DNA from: Sphaerosporella brunnea
Lineage: Eukaryota; Ascomycota; Pezizomycetes; Pezizales; Pyronemataceae
Length of the DNA stretch: 40,687 nt
Direction: 5' to 3'
Assembly (NCBI GenBank): GCA_008704415.1
Contig: VXIS01000388.1
Location: forward strand, 1-40,687
The notes under the pieces are model-generated. The model was not told the origin of the DNA. It did no database searches and was given only the letters and a program-made list of their open reading frames with translations. Shown here piece after piece: positions 22,401 to 31,324 of this stretch. The position numbers were made by a program, and so were the translations under genes. How positions within the stretch are numbered: the first letter of the stretch is position 1; the number at the start of each line of letters is the position of its first letter.

Positions 22401-24164
22401 AGCGTTCGTGTCGACCTTAGGGTCGGCGACAGCGTCAGCGGTGGAGTCGTTGGATGCAGTGAGGCGAGGATCAGAGACAGCGTCAGAGGTGGAGTCGTTG
22501 GCCGCAGTGAGACGAGGATCAGAGACAGCGTCAGAGGTGGAGTCGCTGCTCGCGGTGAGTCGAGGATCAGAGACAGCGTCGGCCTGGGCGTTGATGTAGT
22601 TGTTCACAATCGCCTGGGGGGGCTGAAGATTGGCGGCGGCAGTCGGGGCGCTGACGACGAACTCGGTGAAGAACTGCTTCTCGAACTCGGTGCAGGTCCT
22701 GGTGTGGGTGACCGGGACGGCAACGGGCACCTTCTCGACGATCGGAACGAACTCGGTCCTGGGACACTCAATGGGACACTCCTTCGGCTTGTTGACGTTC
22801 TTGTTGAGGTTCAGGTTCTTGCTCTCGTTGTGCTGCTCGTTCTTGTGGTGGTGGTGGTGCCTCATATGCCTACCCCTGCCGCCACCCGCGCGCTTGACGA
22901 GTCCGTTGTCGCGCTTGCCGAGGAACGGGATGAACGAACGGAAGTTCCTGAAGTTACCGCCGATGTGGGCGAGGACGTCGGCGTTCACGTTCTGGTTATT
23001 CTCGATGTTCTGATTGATGTCCTGGACGGTCTCGCTACGCTTGGCGAGGCTCGAAATGTCGATCTCATCGATATCGAAACTATCTGCGCCAGAGTTCAAC
23101 CCGAGAGCGACGCCAACGGCCTCGCTCCTCCCAGAAGCAGCCGCGTCGCCGTTGGCGTTCCCGTTTCCACGACCGCCGGTGGTGGCTCCGGCGCCGTTGG
23201 CGATTCGGTTGGAGATAAGGGCCTCATTATCAGGGAAAAATCCGGAGCACCTGGGCCTCTCGTTCTGCCGGTCGAAGGAGACGCGGTTGATGACGTTGAA
23301 TTGGTCCTCTGTTGCAAATAAAGGGATTCCGCTGTCACGCTTGAAGAAACCAGCGCTCTTGGGGAACCTCACGTCGTTGATGACATTGAACTGGTCTTCG
23401 TCTTGGAAGCCGGTCATCTTCTTGGACTGGGTGCCGTGAAGGCGAGCGTTCTGGCGGTGCATGGGATGCGATAGCATGGAGGAGTGTGAGGGCGCAAAGA
23501 AGAAATCGTGGACGGGGAGGGTGGAGAGGAGGTTGTGGCTGGCATCGATCTGGAGATTTTGGTTCTGATTGTCCGTCGAGAGCAAGGCGGGGTGGTGGGT
23601 GTTGGTGCGCTTCTGGTGATGGTGAGGGGCAATCCGTCCATAATCGGGCGCGTGCTCTATGTCCTCGGTCTCGGCGACAGGAGCGGTCTTCTCGGTCTTC
23701 TCGGTCTTCTCGGTCCTCGGATCCTCGTGCTTCTTGCCGGTCGGGACGCGGATGGGAAGGACAAGCAGAGCGGGGGTCTCCTGGATGCGTTCCTTGGCGT
23801 GCACCTTGGCGTTGATGTTCTGGTTGTGATCGATGTTCTGGTTGAGGTTGTTCTGGTGGCAGCCGCGCTCGCACTCACTGCGTCCCTCACTGCGTCCCTC
23901 ACCACCGGATCCGCCACCGGATCCGCTCCCGTTGCAGCTCTCAAAGGTACCGCTCGTGCTGTAGTGAGCGTGCTCGTCGTGGCTGTTGTGGTCCTGGTTG
24001 CTGTTGCCGTCACGCTTGACTATCTCCGTGACGCGGCCAGGCTCGGTGACTTCCCTCACGGGAGCAACGTCGGAATTGCGAACAATGCCCTGGGGAGCGG
24101 CATTGGCAAAGACGCCGAGAGAGACAACGGCAAGGACAACAGAGTGGTTGATCTGCATCTGCAT
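19458..24164 (-). CDS. giant secreted modular repeat protein with many Lys-Arg (kexin-type) sites
   Basis: This is a single intronless frame of 1,568 residues. The ATG at 24,164 is the first in frame and has A at -3. Residues 1-22 form a signal peptide (INHSVVLAVVSLGVFANA|AP). Eleven KR dipeptides follow, the first at 50-51, so processing by a Kex2-like protease in the Golgi is likely. Modules in order: Asn-rich NQNIDHNQNINAK; a duplicated EDQFNVIN segment followed by FF; a second NQNI segment; a His/Asn-rich part; three copies of a 19-residue DAVSDPRLTA repeat; about 25 copies of a 10-12-residue repeat with core ADPKVDT; (GKH)n; a QPV segment; HEAKTCHREP repeats; a second QPV segment; a Gly/Asn-rich part; a CCGGGGCGGCC patch; and a Cys-rich end (PFCSNPCPIPCGQCC). 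There is no GPI signal or membrane helix. I do not recognise the family. It may be a cell-wall, matrix or peptide-precursor protein. Confidence 0.85.
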   Translation of the reverse strand: MQMQINHSVVLAVVSLGVFANAAPQGIVRNSDVAPVREVTEPGRVTEIVKRDGNSNQDHNSHDEHAHYSTSGTFESCNGSGSGGGSGGEGRSEGRSECERGCHQNNLNQNIDHNQNINAKVHAKERIQETPALLVLPIRVPTGKKHEDPRTEKTEKTEKTAPVAETEDIEHAPDYGRIAPHHHQKRTNTHHPALLSTDNQNQNLQIDASHNLLSTLPVHDFFFAPSHSSMLSHPMHRQNARLHGTQSKKMTGFQDEDQFNVINDVRFPKSAGFFKRDSGIPLFATEDQFNVINRVSFDRQNERPRCSGFFPDNEALISNRIANGAGATTGGRGNGNANGDAAASGRSEAVGVALGLNSGADSFDIDEIDISSLAKRSETVQDINQNIENNQNVNADVLAHIGGNFRNFRSFIPFLGKRDNGLVKRAGGGRGRHMRHHHHHKNEQHNESKNLNLNKNVNKPKECPIECPRTEFVPIVEKVPVAVPVTHTRTCTEFEKQFFTEFVVSAPTAAANLQPPQAIVNNYINAQADAVSDPRLTASSDSTSDAVSDPRLTAANDSTSDAVSDPRLTASNDSTADAVADPKVDTNALANPKVDTASNALADPKVDTNALAHPKVDASALADPKVDTNALAHPKVDASALADPKVDTNALAHPKVDTASNSLADPKVDTASSALADPRVDTASNSLADPMVDTASNSLADPKVDTHALACPKVDTASNSLADPIVDTASSALADPKVDTASSSLADPKVDTHALSCPKVDTASSALADPKVDTASSSLADPKVDTHALACPKVDTASNSLADPKVDTHALARPKVDTASSSLADPKVDNKACSDPKVGSKAGADPKVDTKAGSAADAAAIPHVKSCNQHSQPIAEVVEPVVVKNTPTIDVVAPCSRVTAPAVTHTCHHDCIPCDEGKRAKHAKHGKHGKHGKHGEHGKHGKRHISVALPIGCDCEDSCHHEAGFTVITPTPAVECVQMAPEVRKHQPVEVVKPHVEPVDIIQPVRDIVQPVVEEHIKPVHSKEIKPPIVNTTVEPCREAGCTCPAALAPASNAATNTARPAPCVCKRSYGSGSTGHESTSHHEPSHYESTHHEPSHHEAKTSHREPCRHEAKTCHREPVCDEARTSHREPVRHEAKTCHREPVCDEARTSHREPVRHEAKTSHREPCCHEAMTNRPCHYQSMASHPRHEAMTSHPALHEARTRHHEGCICGCPTECDVVRPCVTHVNEPIINKSTDVQPVDIVQPVKDIVQPVVEERIKPVHSECVKQPIVNSVQEPCREIDECGLAGLAGLAGLSGSTNTTNKTTNTANTANTSTNKTGSVVKRDGGDGGDCGSFPGGFGGGSGGGNMGNTDQIASGDGANSNVGNNNMPNGGNETNQIASGRGTNENAQGNNNAGMQNAGMRNFAPQHNENNFMPDAHCGTQGATQGLAAHPQLAREDNPQGLLLANLGQNANKGAGNHHHNNHHHHDSSMMNCCGGGGCGGCCGGSGGERGGSSEGGHHSSSGNPNENINININEKRNGCSSTVRPVQCIREVRPVTPCTPVEVIEEVRPFCSNPCPIPCGQCC
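20560..20930 (-). repeat. His/Glu/Cys repeat block (HREP-[CV]-x-[HD]EA)
   Basis: Within the giant protein about nine units such as HEAKTSHREPCR and DEARTSHREPV follow each other, with looser units (HEPSHYES, HEAMTSHP) at both edges. The DNA shows tandem units of about 36 bp. Confidence 0.85.
21344..21415 (-). repeat. Gly-Lys-His tripeptide repeat
   Basis: KHGKHGKHG-type units run for about 24 residues, bounded by KR on both sides (GKRAKHA and GKRHIS), so kexin-type cleavage would release a strongly basic His-rich peptide. Confidence 0.85.
21600..22437 (-). repeat. tandem PKVDT repeat array in the giant protein
   Basis: About 25 units share P-[KRMI]-V-D-T, with spacing of 10 or 12 residues (30 or 36 bp). 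The residue before the Pro is mostly Asp but is His or Cys (once Asn, once Arg) in a patterned subset. Confidence 0.9.
22438..22584 (-). repeat. three 57-bp repeats (DAVSDPRLTA units)
   Basis: Three units of 19 residues, DAVSDPRLTA followed by a Ser/Thr/Asp-rich spacer, precede and grade into the PKVDT array. Confidence 0.85.
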
Positions 24165-24365
24165 CTTGAGTGCTGGTTGGTTCAACTGAACTGTGAGGAC
24201 CGTTAGCAATCCGTGCTCAAAAGAGTGGAAAAAAGAGGAGAGGCAAACAAGTTTATGAAAAGAGTGAATGAAGTTGGAACTGTTGGAACGCTGATGCAGA
24301 TCGATGCAGAAGAGATGAGAGAATGTGATGGTTGATGCTGGTTTAAATCGAGGGCGGTGAAGCCG

Positions 24366-24375
24366 TCTTATAAAG
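24366..24375 (-). promoter_or_regulatory. TATA box of the giant repeat protein gene
   Basis: CTTTATAAGA on the minus strand lies about 200 bp before the ATG at 24,164. The leader between them is CT/CA-rich. It ends with GCTAAC and TCCTCACAG near 24,190, which could be the 3' end of a 5' UTR intron, although no strong donor is visible. Confidence 0.55.
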
Positions 24376-26532
24376 GATTTCCATCTCCATAGTCCGCCTT
24401 GGAATCGCTAGAGATTCAGCATATCCCTAGAGAAACATTCCTTGGGAGCTTCAGGGAAACTCTGTCCAGCAGAAACCGCTGCAAACATCTGCAAAGAGCG
24501 AGCACTCAATGTGAGCATCGCGGCACGGACCACCAGCAGAGCAGCAACAGGAGCCGATGTGAAGATACGGTGGACCGCAAATATTCTCCTGGTGGGATAT
24601 GCCGGACAATTGAACCTAACGGAGGTGTCTGGGCGTCAACGGCAGCGAATATATTTGGATCCTTTTCTGCGAGATAGGCTTCCGAGGCGGATCTTCCAGG
24701 GACCAGGCACCACGGCGAATAGGCTTTTGCGGGGTAAACTTCGGCCCGGAAGTTTCGGAAAAGGGATATTAGGTTGCGTCGTCTGGTTCTCACCACGGCA
24801 ACTTGCTCACAAATGTTGAATACCGCCACATTTGGAATGGATCCCGCCACATCCGACGCCACATTCGGGTGAAAAGACCAGGAACTTTGCTCACCGGCAG
24901 GTCCTGCCACCTTCAGGGTCCTCTTCTGCCTAAGGTTATGTCGATCAGAGATGACATCGGATTGACAGGAACCTCACTGACCACTATATGCTATTTCAGG
25001 AGCCGTCAAAGCCTGTCGCGAGAGCTCCGGTTCCCAAAATATTTCCTTCACTGAGGACCCCATATCTCAGTTGTGCGCTCAAGGAACCTACGTCACTCTA
25101 ACGTTTTCACCTTGCCGCTCTTCAACCTTGATACCTCACAGTCAAGCGGGATAGCTGTTGGAACCCAGCATTTGAGATCCTTCTCGGAGCCTCCCATCAT
25201 CAGAACAGAATAACTTCATTCCGGGCCCATCCGCTGCTATCTTGACTTTCTTCGTCGAAGGCGGACACAATCGTCGAGAGCGTGTAGCTCACATCGATAC
25301 TTTGGGAATGGCAATGACGGAAGGCAATGGTTTGTTGGGTTATGGCGAGGTATGGACTCCGAGACTTTGCGTCCTTGCTCATCCCTGGTGTGTTTCTGAA
25401 TGGAGTCCTTCCCTTGATCGTCTGTCGATGGTTCAAATCCAGATTTCAGCTGCTACACGCCCCCATCCGTCGGAGAGTATCGTGTCCCATGAATTTCAAC
25501 CCCACTTCGCAAACGAACGCTCACAGATCCTGAGCGTTGGTCGCTTGGAAGTATGTCGGTCGGTGCGTAGATGCATAGGCGCGCGTAGCGCGTAACTATC
25601 CGCCGCGTCTCCGCGCAGCGTATTTACGTATCGCGCTTATCGAATCCGAGTTCCATTTAGCGGGGGTTTTGCGGTTCCGAACTCAAGGTCTGTCAATCCT
25701 CGAACATGACACAGCGACGATTTTTTTTTCTGCACACTCACATCGTGCTTGGGAACGCCAAGCCAACGCGTGTCTCCCCCTGATTACTCGAGTAGTCAGC
25801 ACCATACATCGCGCAAGAGCCTACGACTTCACCCCCGGGGCCGCAACGGTGCTTGCAAGCCCATCGCCTTTTAAATCAGCTCAGCAGACCGTTTTGTACT
25901 GCAAAAGGAACCGTGTTCCCGCCGCTCTGATCCTGTTCTTCCTTTTTCTTATGTTTGGTCACGAATCTCCTGAGTGTGCATTTACCTCTGGTGCGATTTT
26001 CCTTGATTTCTTTTCCTTTGGAGGTGCAGGCCCCACAGTCGGACTTCGAGCCTCGGGGTAGCATTGCTTCCACTTTTATGTATGTCATGGCCGCATGCGG
26101 CCGAACACAATATAAATAAAACAAAAAAACAGCTATGGATGCGCTTGCATAGCAAGGGCTTTATTGAGCTGACATCGCAGCGTATCGTGTTCGCTAACCT
26201 GGCCAATCACAACCCATGCGTACCTGCATTGCTCTCGCTCACGCAAATTCGCAGCCTCAGAGTGAGTCAAGAATTGATGCATTGGCCAGGGGAAAAGGGA
26301 AAGGGGGAGGCGATGAAATTCTCTTCCAATTCTTCATTCTTCGGCTGGCGGTTCGTCTTCTTCTTGCGCAGAATCATTCATTCATTCTTTCTTTCTTTCT
26401 TTCGGACCCCATTGTTGCTCCTTTCTTCTGGTCGTTGTTGACGACGTCCTCTCGATACGGAGTGCAGTGATCACTCGCTCGCTCGTATATACGCTCATTT
26501 CCGCTGTTGAAATCCACTCTCTTTCGAAGAAG
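24376..26532. other. intergenic region without a convincing gene
   Basis: Plus-strand frames at 24,442-24,819 (125 residues) and 25,242-25,595 (117 residues) have no recognisable motif and overlap other frames. Around 25,560-25,640 a CpG-rich patch with GCGCGTAGCGCG stands out from its surroundings. The last 150 bp (CT-rich, TTTCTTTCTTTC at 26,389-26,402) look like the promoter of the next gene. Confidence 0.5.
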
Positions 26533-28341
26533 ATGCTCCCTAATGTTTTTGCCGCCCTCTTGCTCGCCTCTCCCGCGCTCGCCGCAGTGCGGACAAAACC
26601 AGTAGTGATGCCCTTCAACACCCAGTACATCTCTCTCTCTCTCTGCCACTTGGTAGCCCCACTAACACCCGCCAGCTACGGTCTCGGCTCTAGCAGTTCT
26701 TGGTTCTCCGTCCCGCTTACCGTTGGCTCCACCGACTTCAACCTCTCCATCTCCACAAGTTTGCAGCACACCTGGATCCCAGGCGCCTCTGTCTGCGAAA
26801 GTGCAAGCAACAAAACATCTTGCGCATTGCCACTCGGCGGAGAGCTTCCTGGCAGCGTTTCAGGATCCACAGTTGTGTTTACTGATGAAGTAAAGGGGAC
26901 ATATGATGGGTCTGCTTCGCTGTTACCAGCACGGAAGGAGGATCCACAGACGCCGTTGGCCTTAACGGGGAAGGGTGTGATCTCGCAGCAGGAACTCACA
27001 GTTTCCGCCAACACCGGCACCTTCAAGATATCTGGTCAACAAAGTGTGGGCGTATTCACCACCGAAGCGCCTTTATTCAACGGGTATCTATCACTCCCTC
27101 AGGTAGCTTCTGCACTCCAAGTATCCGGCATTACACCAGGGAACAATTTCCACCTATTCCTGGGCGCTGCAGCAGAGACGAATTATTCCACCCCACCATC
27201 GGCGAATAGTTACGATGCGAAATCGTACACGCTGATATTTGGCGGGTACGACAAAAGCGTTTTCGACCTGAATCAAACTCAACAATATCGGATCGAAGGT
27301 TCGGGCCGAAGATTGCAGGCATCGGTGGAAGATATCATTTACCGTTGGACTAAGGGGGGAGACACCGATAACTCCCTTCTTCCCGCATCTCACACTGTTG
27401 TGATCGACACCACAACACCCTATCTCTGGCTCCCCCAAAGCGCCGTCGACATACTCGTCCAAGTCTCCGGCGCAGTCTGGAACGATAGTATGGATGCCTA
27501 CTCCTTCACGCGCTGTTTCGCGAGCGAATGCACCGCGGCCGAAGCCACCAGCTACGACGCAGTCCTAGATTTCATCCTCACCACAGGTCAAAAACTCACA
27601 CTTTCCTTCGACAGTTATTTCCGGCTCAAAACATTATGGTGGGAAGATCTATGGACCGAGAATCGTCCAGTATTGCCAGTAAGACCTTTGAAAAACGAGA
27701 AGGATCCCATAATCCTCGGCCGAGCGGTGATGGCAGCATTACATCTGTGGGTCGATTACGATGGCCAATATTTTGGTCTCAAAACCGGTAATCTCAGCGA
27801 TTACTCGGCGGCAGAAGTTGTGCCATGGGGTGAAGGTCATGCGCCCATCACCAATAAAACCATTCTCGCTCCGCCCTCAACGCCTTCCTCTTCCTCCGCC
27901 GCCGCCGCCACCTCCTCCGCCGCAGCCGGCTCCGGGTATTCTTCCCCCACCAGCTCCAAAAAAACCGTGATTGCCGGCATCGCAGCCGCAGGAGTAGCCC
28001 TCGCAATAGCAGGTGCGGTGACATATTGCTGGCTCCGCAGAGGCCGGCGCGCATCCACGCCCATGACCACAGAGCAAAAGGAACCGATATCTACAGTTCC
28101 GGAATTGCCGCAGGGCGAATACTACAAGCTTCAAGAGATGGATACGAAGCCGGCGCCGTTGCGCCATGATATGTCGGGGTATGGAGCTCCGACGCCGTTG
28201 CGCCATGAAATGTCGGGGTATGGAGCTCCGGCGCCGCTGCGCCATGAAATGTCGGGGTATGGAGCTCCGGCGGAGATGGCAGGCGGGCCGCCGCAGCCGC
28301 CGCATGCGGTGTACGAAATGCCCGCCTGGACTGGGCGATAG
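26533..28341 (+). CDS. membrane-anchored A1 aspartic-protease-like protein, catalytically doubtful
   Basis: Exons are 26,533-26,624 and 26,676-28,341, giving 585 residues. The 51-nt intron (donor GTACAT, branch ACTAAC, acceptor GCCAG) could be read through in frame, but removing it restores the family-like YGLGSSSSWFSVPLTVGS. A signal peptide covers residues 1-18. The two-lobe pepsin-like pattern is visible, but where the first D-T-G would stand (residues about 53-60) the sequence is NLSISTSLQHTW. The second site reads VVIDTTTPYLWLP (Asp275, with D-T-T instead of D-[ST]-G). A Ser/Ala-rich stalk (about 430-458), a membrane helix (about 461-483), a basic stop-transfer and a cytosolic tail follow. 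The tail has three 13-residue PLRH[DE]MSGYGAP[TA] repeats. Fungi have a family of such A1-like proteins, so it is probably a surface protein rather than a working protease. Confidence 0.8.
   Translation: MLPNVFAALLLASPALAAVRTKPVVMPFNTQYISLSLCHLVAPLTPASYGLGSSSSWFSVPLTVGSTDFNLSISTSLQHTWIPGASVCESASNKTSCALPLGGELPGSVSGSTVVFTDEVKGTYDGSASLLPARKEDPQTPLALTGKGVISQQELTVSANTGTFKISGQQSVGVFTTEAPLFNGYLSLPQVASALQVSGITPGNNFHLFLGAAAETNYSTPPSANSYDAKSYTLIFGGYDKSVFDLNQTQQYRIEGSGRRLQASVEDIIYRWTKGGDTDNSLLPASHTVVIDTTTPYLWLPQSAVDILVQVSGAVWNDSMDAYSFTRCFASECTAAEATSYDAVLDFILTTGQKLTLSFDSYFRLKTLWWEDLWTENRPVLPVRPLKNEKDPIILGRAVMAALHLWVDYDGQYFGLKTGNLSDYSAAEVVPWGEGHAPITNKTILAPPSTPSSSSAAAATSSAAAGSGYSSPTSSKKTVIAGIAAAGVALAIAGAVTYCWLRRGRRASTPMTTEQKEPISTVPELPQGEYYKLQEMDTKPAPLRHDMSGYGAPTPLRHEMSGYGAPAPLRHEMSGYGAPAEMAGGPPQPPHAVYEMPAWTGR
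28156..28272 (+). repeat. three tandem 39-bp repeats in the cytosolic tail
   Basis: Nearly identical 39-bp units encode PLRH[DE]MSGYGAP[TA], keeping the frame. Confidence 0.9.
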
Positions 28342-28767
28342 AGTTAGAGGTGAGATTTAGTTGGATTGTAGGTAGACGATTCTGTTTGGCGTTTGGTGTT
28401 AGGTAGTTAATTGATTCTGTTTCGTGATGTATGAAACAAAGTTCTCGACACGTCTCACCGTAGCTCCAACTCAGCCTCACCGGTGCCGCCACCATGCATT
28501 CCCGCCGCGCGCCATCGCGATCGACAACAACAAACGGGTGGTTCATAAACCATGATCGGAGCATTTCCAAGGACCAGGCGAGATCTATAACTTACCCCAT
28601 AGTTTCGGCTCAGGGCCCAACGGCAACCTCGGCAACGCGTTCGCACCAGAAAACGGGCCACGTGCGCGTTTCCGCCGTGCCGGAGCCTACACTGGCGTCT
28701 TGATCGGGGTTCATAAAGACCTCGCTCTCCCCCATTAATTACAACATTCGATACCGCCGCCGTAACA
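28342..28767. other. intergenic spacer between two plus-strand genes
   Basis: Holds the 3' end of the A1-like gene and the promoter of the DsbA-like gene. I see no further gene or strong TATA box. Confidence 0.6.
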
Positions 28768-29440
28768 ATGCCGCAATTAACAATATACCTCGACATCGTC
28801 TCCCCCTTCGCCTACCTCCTCTTCAGCCGACTCCTCACCTCCCCGCTCCTCGCATACACAACCATCAAGCCGATTTTCCTGGGGGGGTTGATGAAAGCGG
28901 CGTCCAACCAGCCCCCGCTCGCGGTGCCGCTAAAGGGGAAATATATATTCCACGACTTGCGGCGGCAGGCCGAGCGGTATAAGATACCGCTGCTGGCATC
29001 GGGCATGCCGCAGCCGTTTCCGCAGAACACGTTGTTTGCGATGCGGGCGTTGGCGGCGATCGAGGATCAGCAGGAGATGCGTGCGGCCATGAAGCTGCTT
29101 TTCGACGCGTTTTGGGTACAGGGACGGAAGGTTTCCGAGGAGGCGACGGTCAGGACCGTCTTGGGATTGGTCGGGGGCGTGGAGACGGGGAAAGCGGTGT
29201 TGGAACGGAATACGCGCGAGGCGCTGGAGCAGGGCGCGTTTGGTGTGCCCTGGTGTGTTGGTGAGTTTTTGCTTGTTGCCTGTTGCTTTGGGGAGCAGCT
29301 GGTGGCTGATGATAAGGCAAATAGCGACGAGGGATGATGGCGAGAAGGATGTCTTCTGGGGATTCGACCGTATGGCGGACGTGGCGGGGTTCTTGGGACT
29401 GCCCTGGGAGGAGCCTTCGTATAACGGCAGTAGGTTGTAG
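28768..29440 (+). CDS. DsbA-fold oxidoreductase, HCCA isomerase / glutathione S-transferase kappa family
   Basis: Exons are 28,768-29,260 and 29,325-29,440, giving 202 residues. The 64-nt intron has a perfect GTGAGT donor and a TAG acceptor, and the phase-1 junction restores FGVPWCVATRDDGEKDVFWG. The N-terminus LTIYLDIVSPFAYL matches the family opening, with Ser12-Pro13 at the position of the catalytic Ser in kappa GSTs. Pro161 in GVPW corresponds to the conserved cis-Pro of the thioredoxin fold, and FWGFDRM is the usual C-terminal signature. Members use glutathione to isomerise or conjugate aromatic and other substrates in mitochondria, peroxisomes or cytosol. No clear targeting signal is visible. 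The length is slightly short for the family. Confidence 0.88.
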
Positions 29441-29984
29441 AGGCCCGCGTCGACATACCCTCAGTGTTTCTGGCCGCGATAAACATAGAGTTGTGAACAT
29501 GCCCGAATAACTCCGCGATACGAGTGACTGCGCGTTCCCTGTATACTCATTACTCGAGGGTGCTGTACTATCTCAATATCTAACCGGGTATCTATTTCAC
29601 GAGATGTGTGGATCCTCCAATGCCGGAGTTTCCAGCCACATTCACCACACAATGGCCAGCTGGCATTGTTATTGTTGTCTTCGCGTACACACAACACAAT
29701 ACACAACAACCGTCGAACAATCATGAAGTCGAAGGGCACCCGCGGAGAGCCAGCACGAGGCAAGCGACACTTAGAAACGGCTCAAGATGAGAGAATACAG
29801 ATAATCACTTACGTTGGTATGTATGGGGTGGGCCGAAATAGGTCGTAGGCTAAACATTGACCGACACACACGGTCCAGAAGGTAAACAAACATACCTATC
29901 CAAAGTCAAAAACAAAGCCGAATGAGACGCTTCCAGATCTATTAGCGTTGCCAAAGCGAACGGAGCTCCCGTCGAATCGAACCC
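29441..29984. other. intergenic stretch, no gene seen
   Basis: Short overlapping frames only. This may include the 3' UTR of the DsbA-like gene and the eroded left end of the transposon remnant that follows. Confidence 0.5.
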
Positions 29985-30655
29985 GAACCGGCAGGTCCCC
30001 CAATATTTGATGACGAAGGGAAGCGTGAATTGGTTGCTTTCGTGACACCCGCGACGCGCGAACTCGACGGCTCAACTGGGAAGCGATTGTGGCTGCGAAA
30101 ACTGTTAAAAGGGTCATGGCCGAAATGGGTTATCAGAAACGGGCAAGTGATGGTGCCACATCTGGTTCCCTTTTGGCATGTGAAGAATATGGTTGTTGAA
30201 GACGGGGGCTCCGGGGCACAAGGAACAGGCCAAAGGTTATCGGGCTCTCAACGGGATGGATGTCATTCAGTGGCCAACACAATCTCCCGACTTGAACCCG
30301 ATTGAATGTTTGTGGGTGGATATTGAGACTGAGCTAGGAGAGATATTTGGCAGAGTAAGAAATGTAGAGGACTTGCAGATTTGTGTTACGAAAGTATGGG
30401 ATGTGATCGCCGAAGAACGTTTGAATAGCTTGATTAGAAGGCGATCGCCGAAGAACGTCTGAATAGCTTGATTAGAAGCCTGCCTGAACGTTTGCAGAAA
30501 GTTATTGATTGCACTACCATATTAGAGTAGATAGAAAATAAGGTGCCCGGATTTTGTCCCTCACGTGTTTTAATCATCAAAGAGCACTCATATTCCTGAA
30601 ACACTGCCGTTTTAGGAAGGGTGTCCGACTTTTGGCTATACCCGAGTACAGTGTG
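29985..30655 (+). mobile_element. Tc1/mariner transposase remnant with internal deletion
   Basis: Near 30,060-30,130 one frame gives RRLNWEAI...KTVKRVMAEMGYQKR, the second helix-turn-helix of Tc1-type transposases. It is followed almost at once by VVEDG, a one-base frameshift, GAPGHKEQAKGYRALNG, and the DDE C-terminal signature QWPTQSPDLNPIECLW, with WDVIAEERLNSLIR and LPERLQKVIDC after it. Several hundred bases that should encode the catalytic core between HTH and VVEDG are missing. A 38-bp tandem duplication breaks the C-terminal frame. The right end has GGGTGTCCGACTTTTGGCTA near 30,620, which resembles a Tc1-type terminus, but no matching left end was found. Confidence 0.75.
30405..30480 (+). 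repeat. 38-bp tandem duplication in the transposase remnant
   Basis: GATCGCCGAAGAACGT...GATTAGAAG occurs twice with a 38-bp period and two visible differences. Because 38 is not a multiple of three it shifts the frame. Confidence 0.9.
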
Positions 30656-31324
30656 TGAGTTGTGTATTCATTTGAACTGCACAATATCAGTCATTGAGAT
30701 CACCATAACGAGTTCAAACAAACAGCGTTCGTTGTTTGACCTGAGTATGTACTCTAGTTAATCGAAACGTGATCCTAAGCGCCCTTATGTTGGCAGCTGC
30801 CGTGTTGTTTACTCAGGGCTTCAAGAGGGAGGGCGTGGAGAAAGGCAGCTAGCTCATTGGATGGCGGTAACCTCACAGGAATGTAATCTTGAGCGCACTC
30901 CAAAGAAAGCACTGACCCCGACAGGCGGGGGCGTTGTGTTGCAAGTGTGTTTGCCCGTGTTCCCTGAAGTGGAAGCCTATCCACGTATTTGCTTGAGGGT
31001 CACGAAGCGTTGGGGTTTACGATCGCGAAAGCTTATACCAACGATTGCTCTTCATTCTTCCGCAGATATGATCAACGGAATGAGTTATCAAATCCATACG
31101 CGCGGTAAACTAGACTACGGGGAGCTGGTGCCCTCTTTCAGGCGAAATGTCCACGCGTGTCCCTGCATCCTCCCCTCCCCCCAAACTCCCAAATGCGATG
31201 TCGCATCTAACTACATAAGTACTTCGTACTTCGTATGACCAACTTAGGGAATACTGAAGGATGGATATTCGCGGGTTTCCCTCCCAATCTGCCTGCTTGC
31301 TTGCTCGGTTGTGTGCGTCACTTG
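30656..31324. other. stretch without a recognised gene
   Basis: A plus-strand frame at 30,861-31,238 (125 residues) has no recognisable motif. Poly-nucleotide runs are scarce here compared with the left part of the window. Confidence 0.4.

Noticed and set aside
23508..24206. 232-residue plus-strand frame at the 5' end of the giant gene
   Set aside because: Antisense shadow. The minus strand has the signal peptide, TATA box and leader.
25425..25450. GGTTCAAATCC as a tRNA T-arm
   Set aside because: The flanking bases do not form a T-stem, and no acceptor or anticodon stem could be built. The same holds for TTTCGAATCTC near 4,711.
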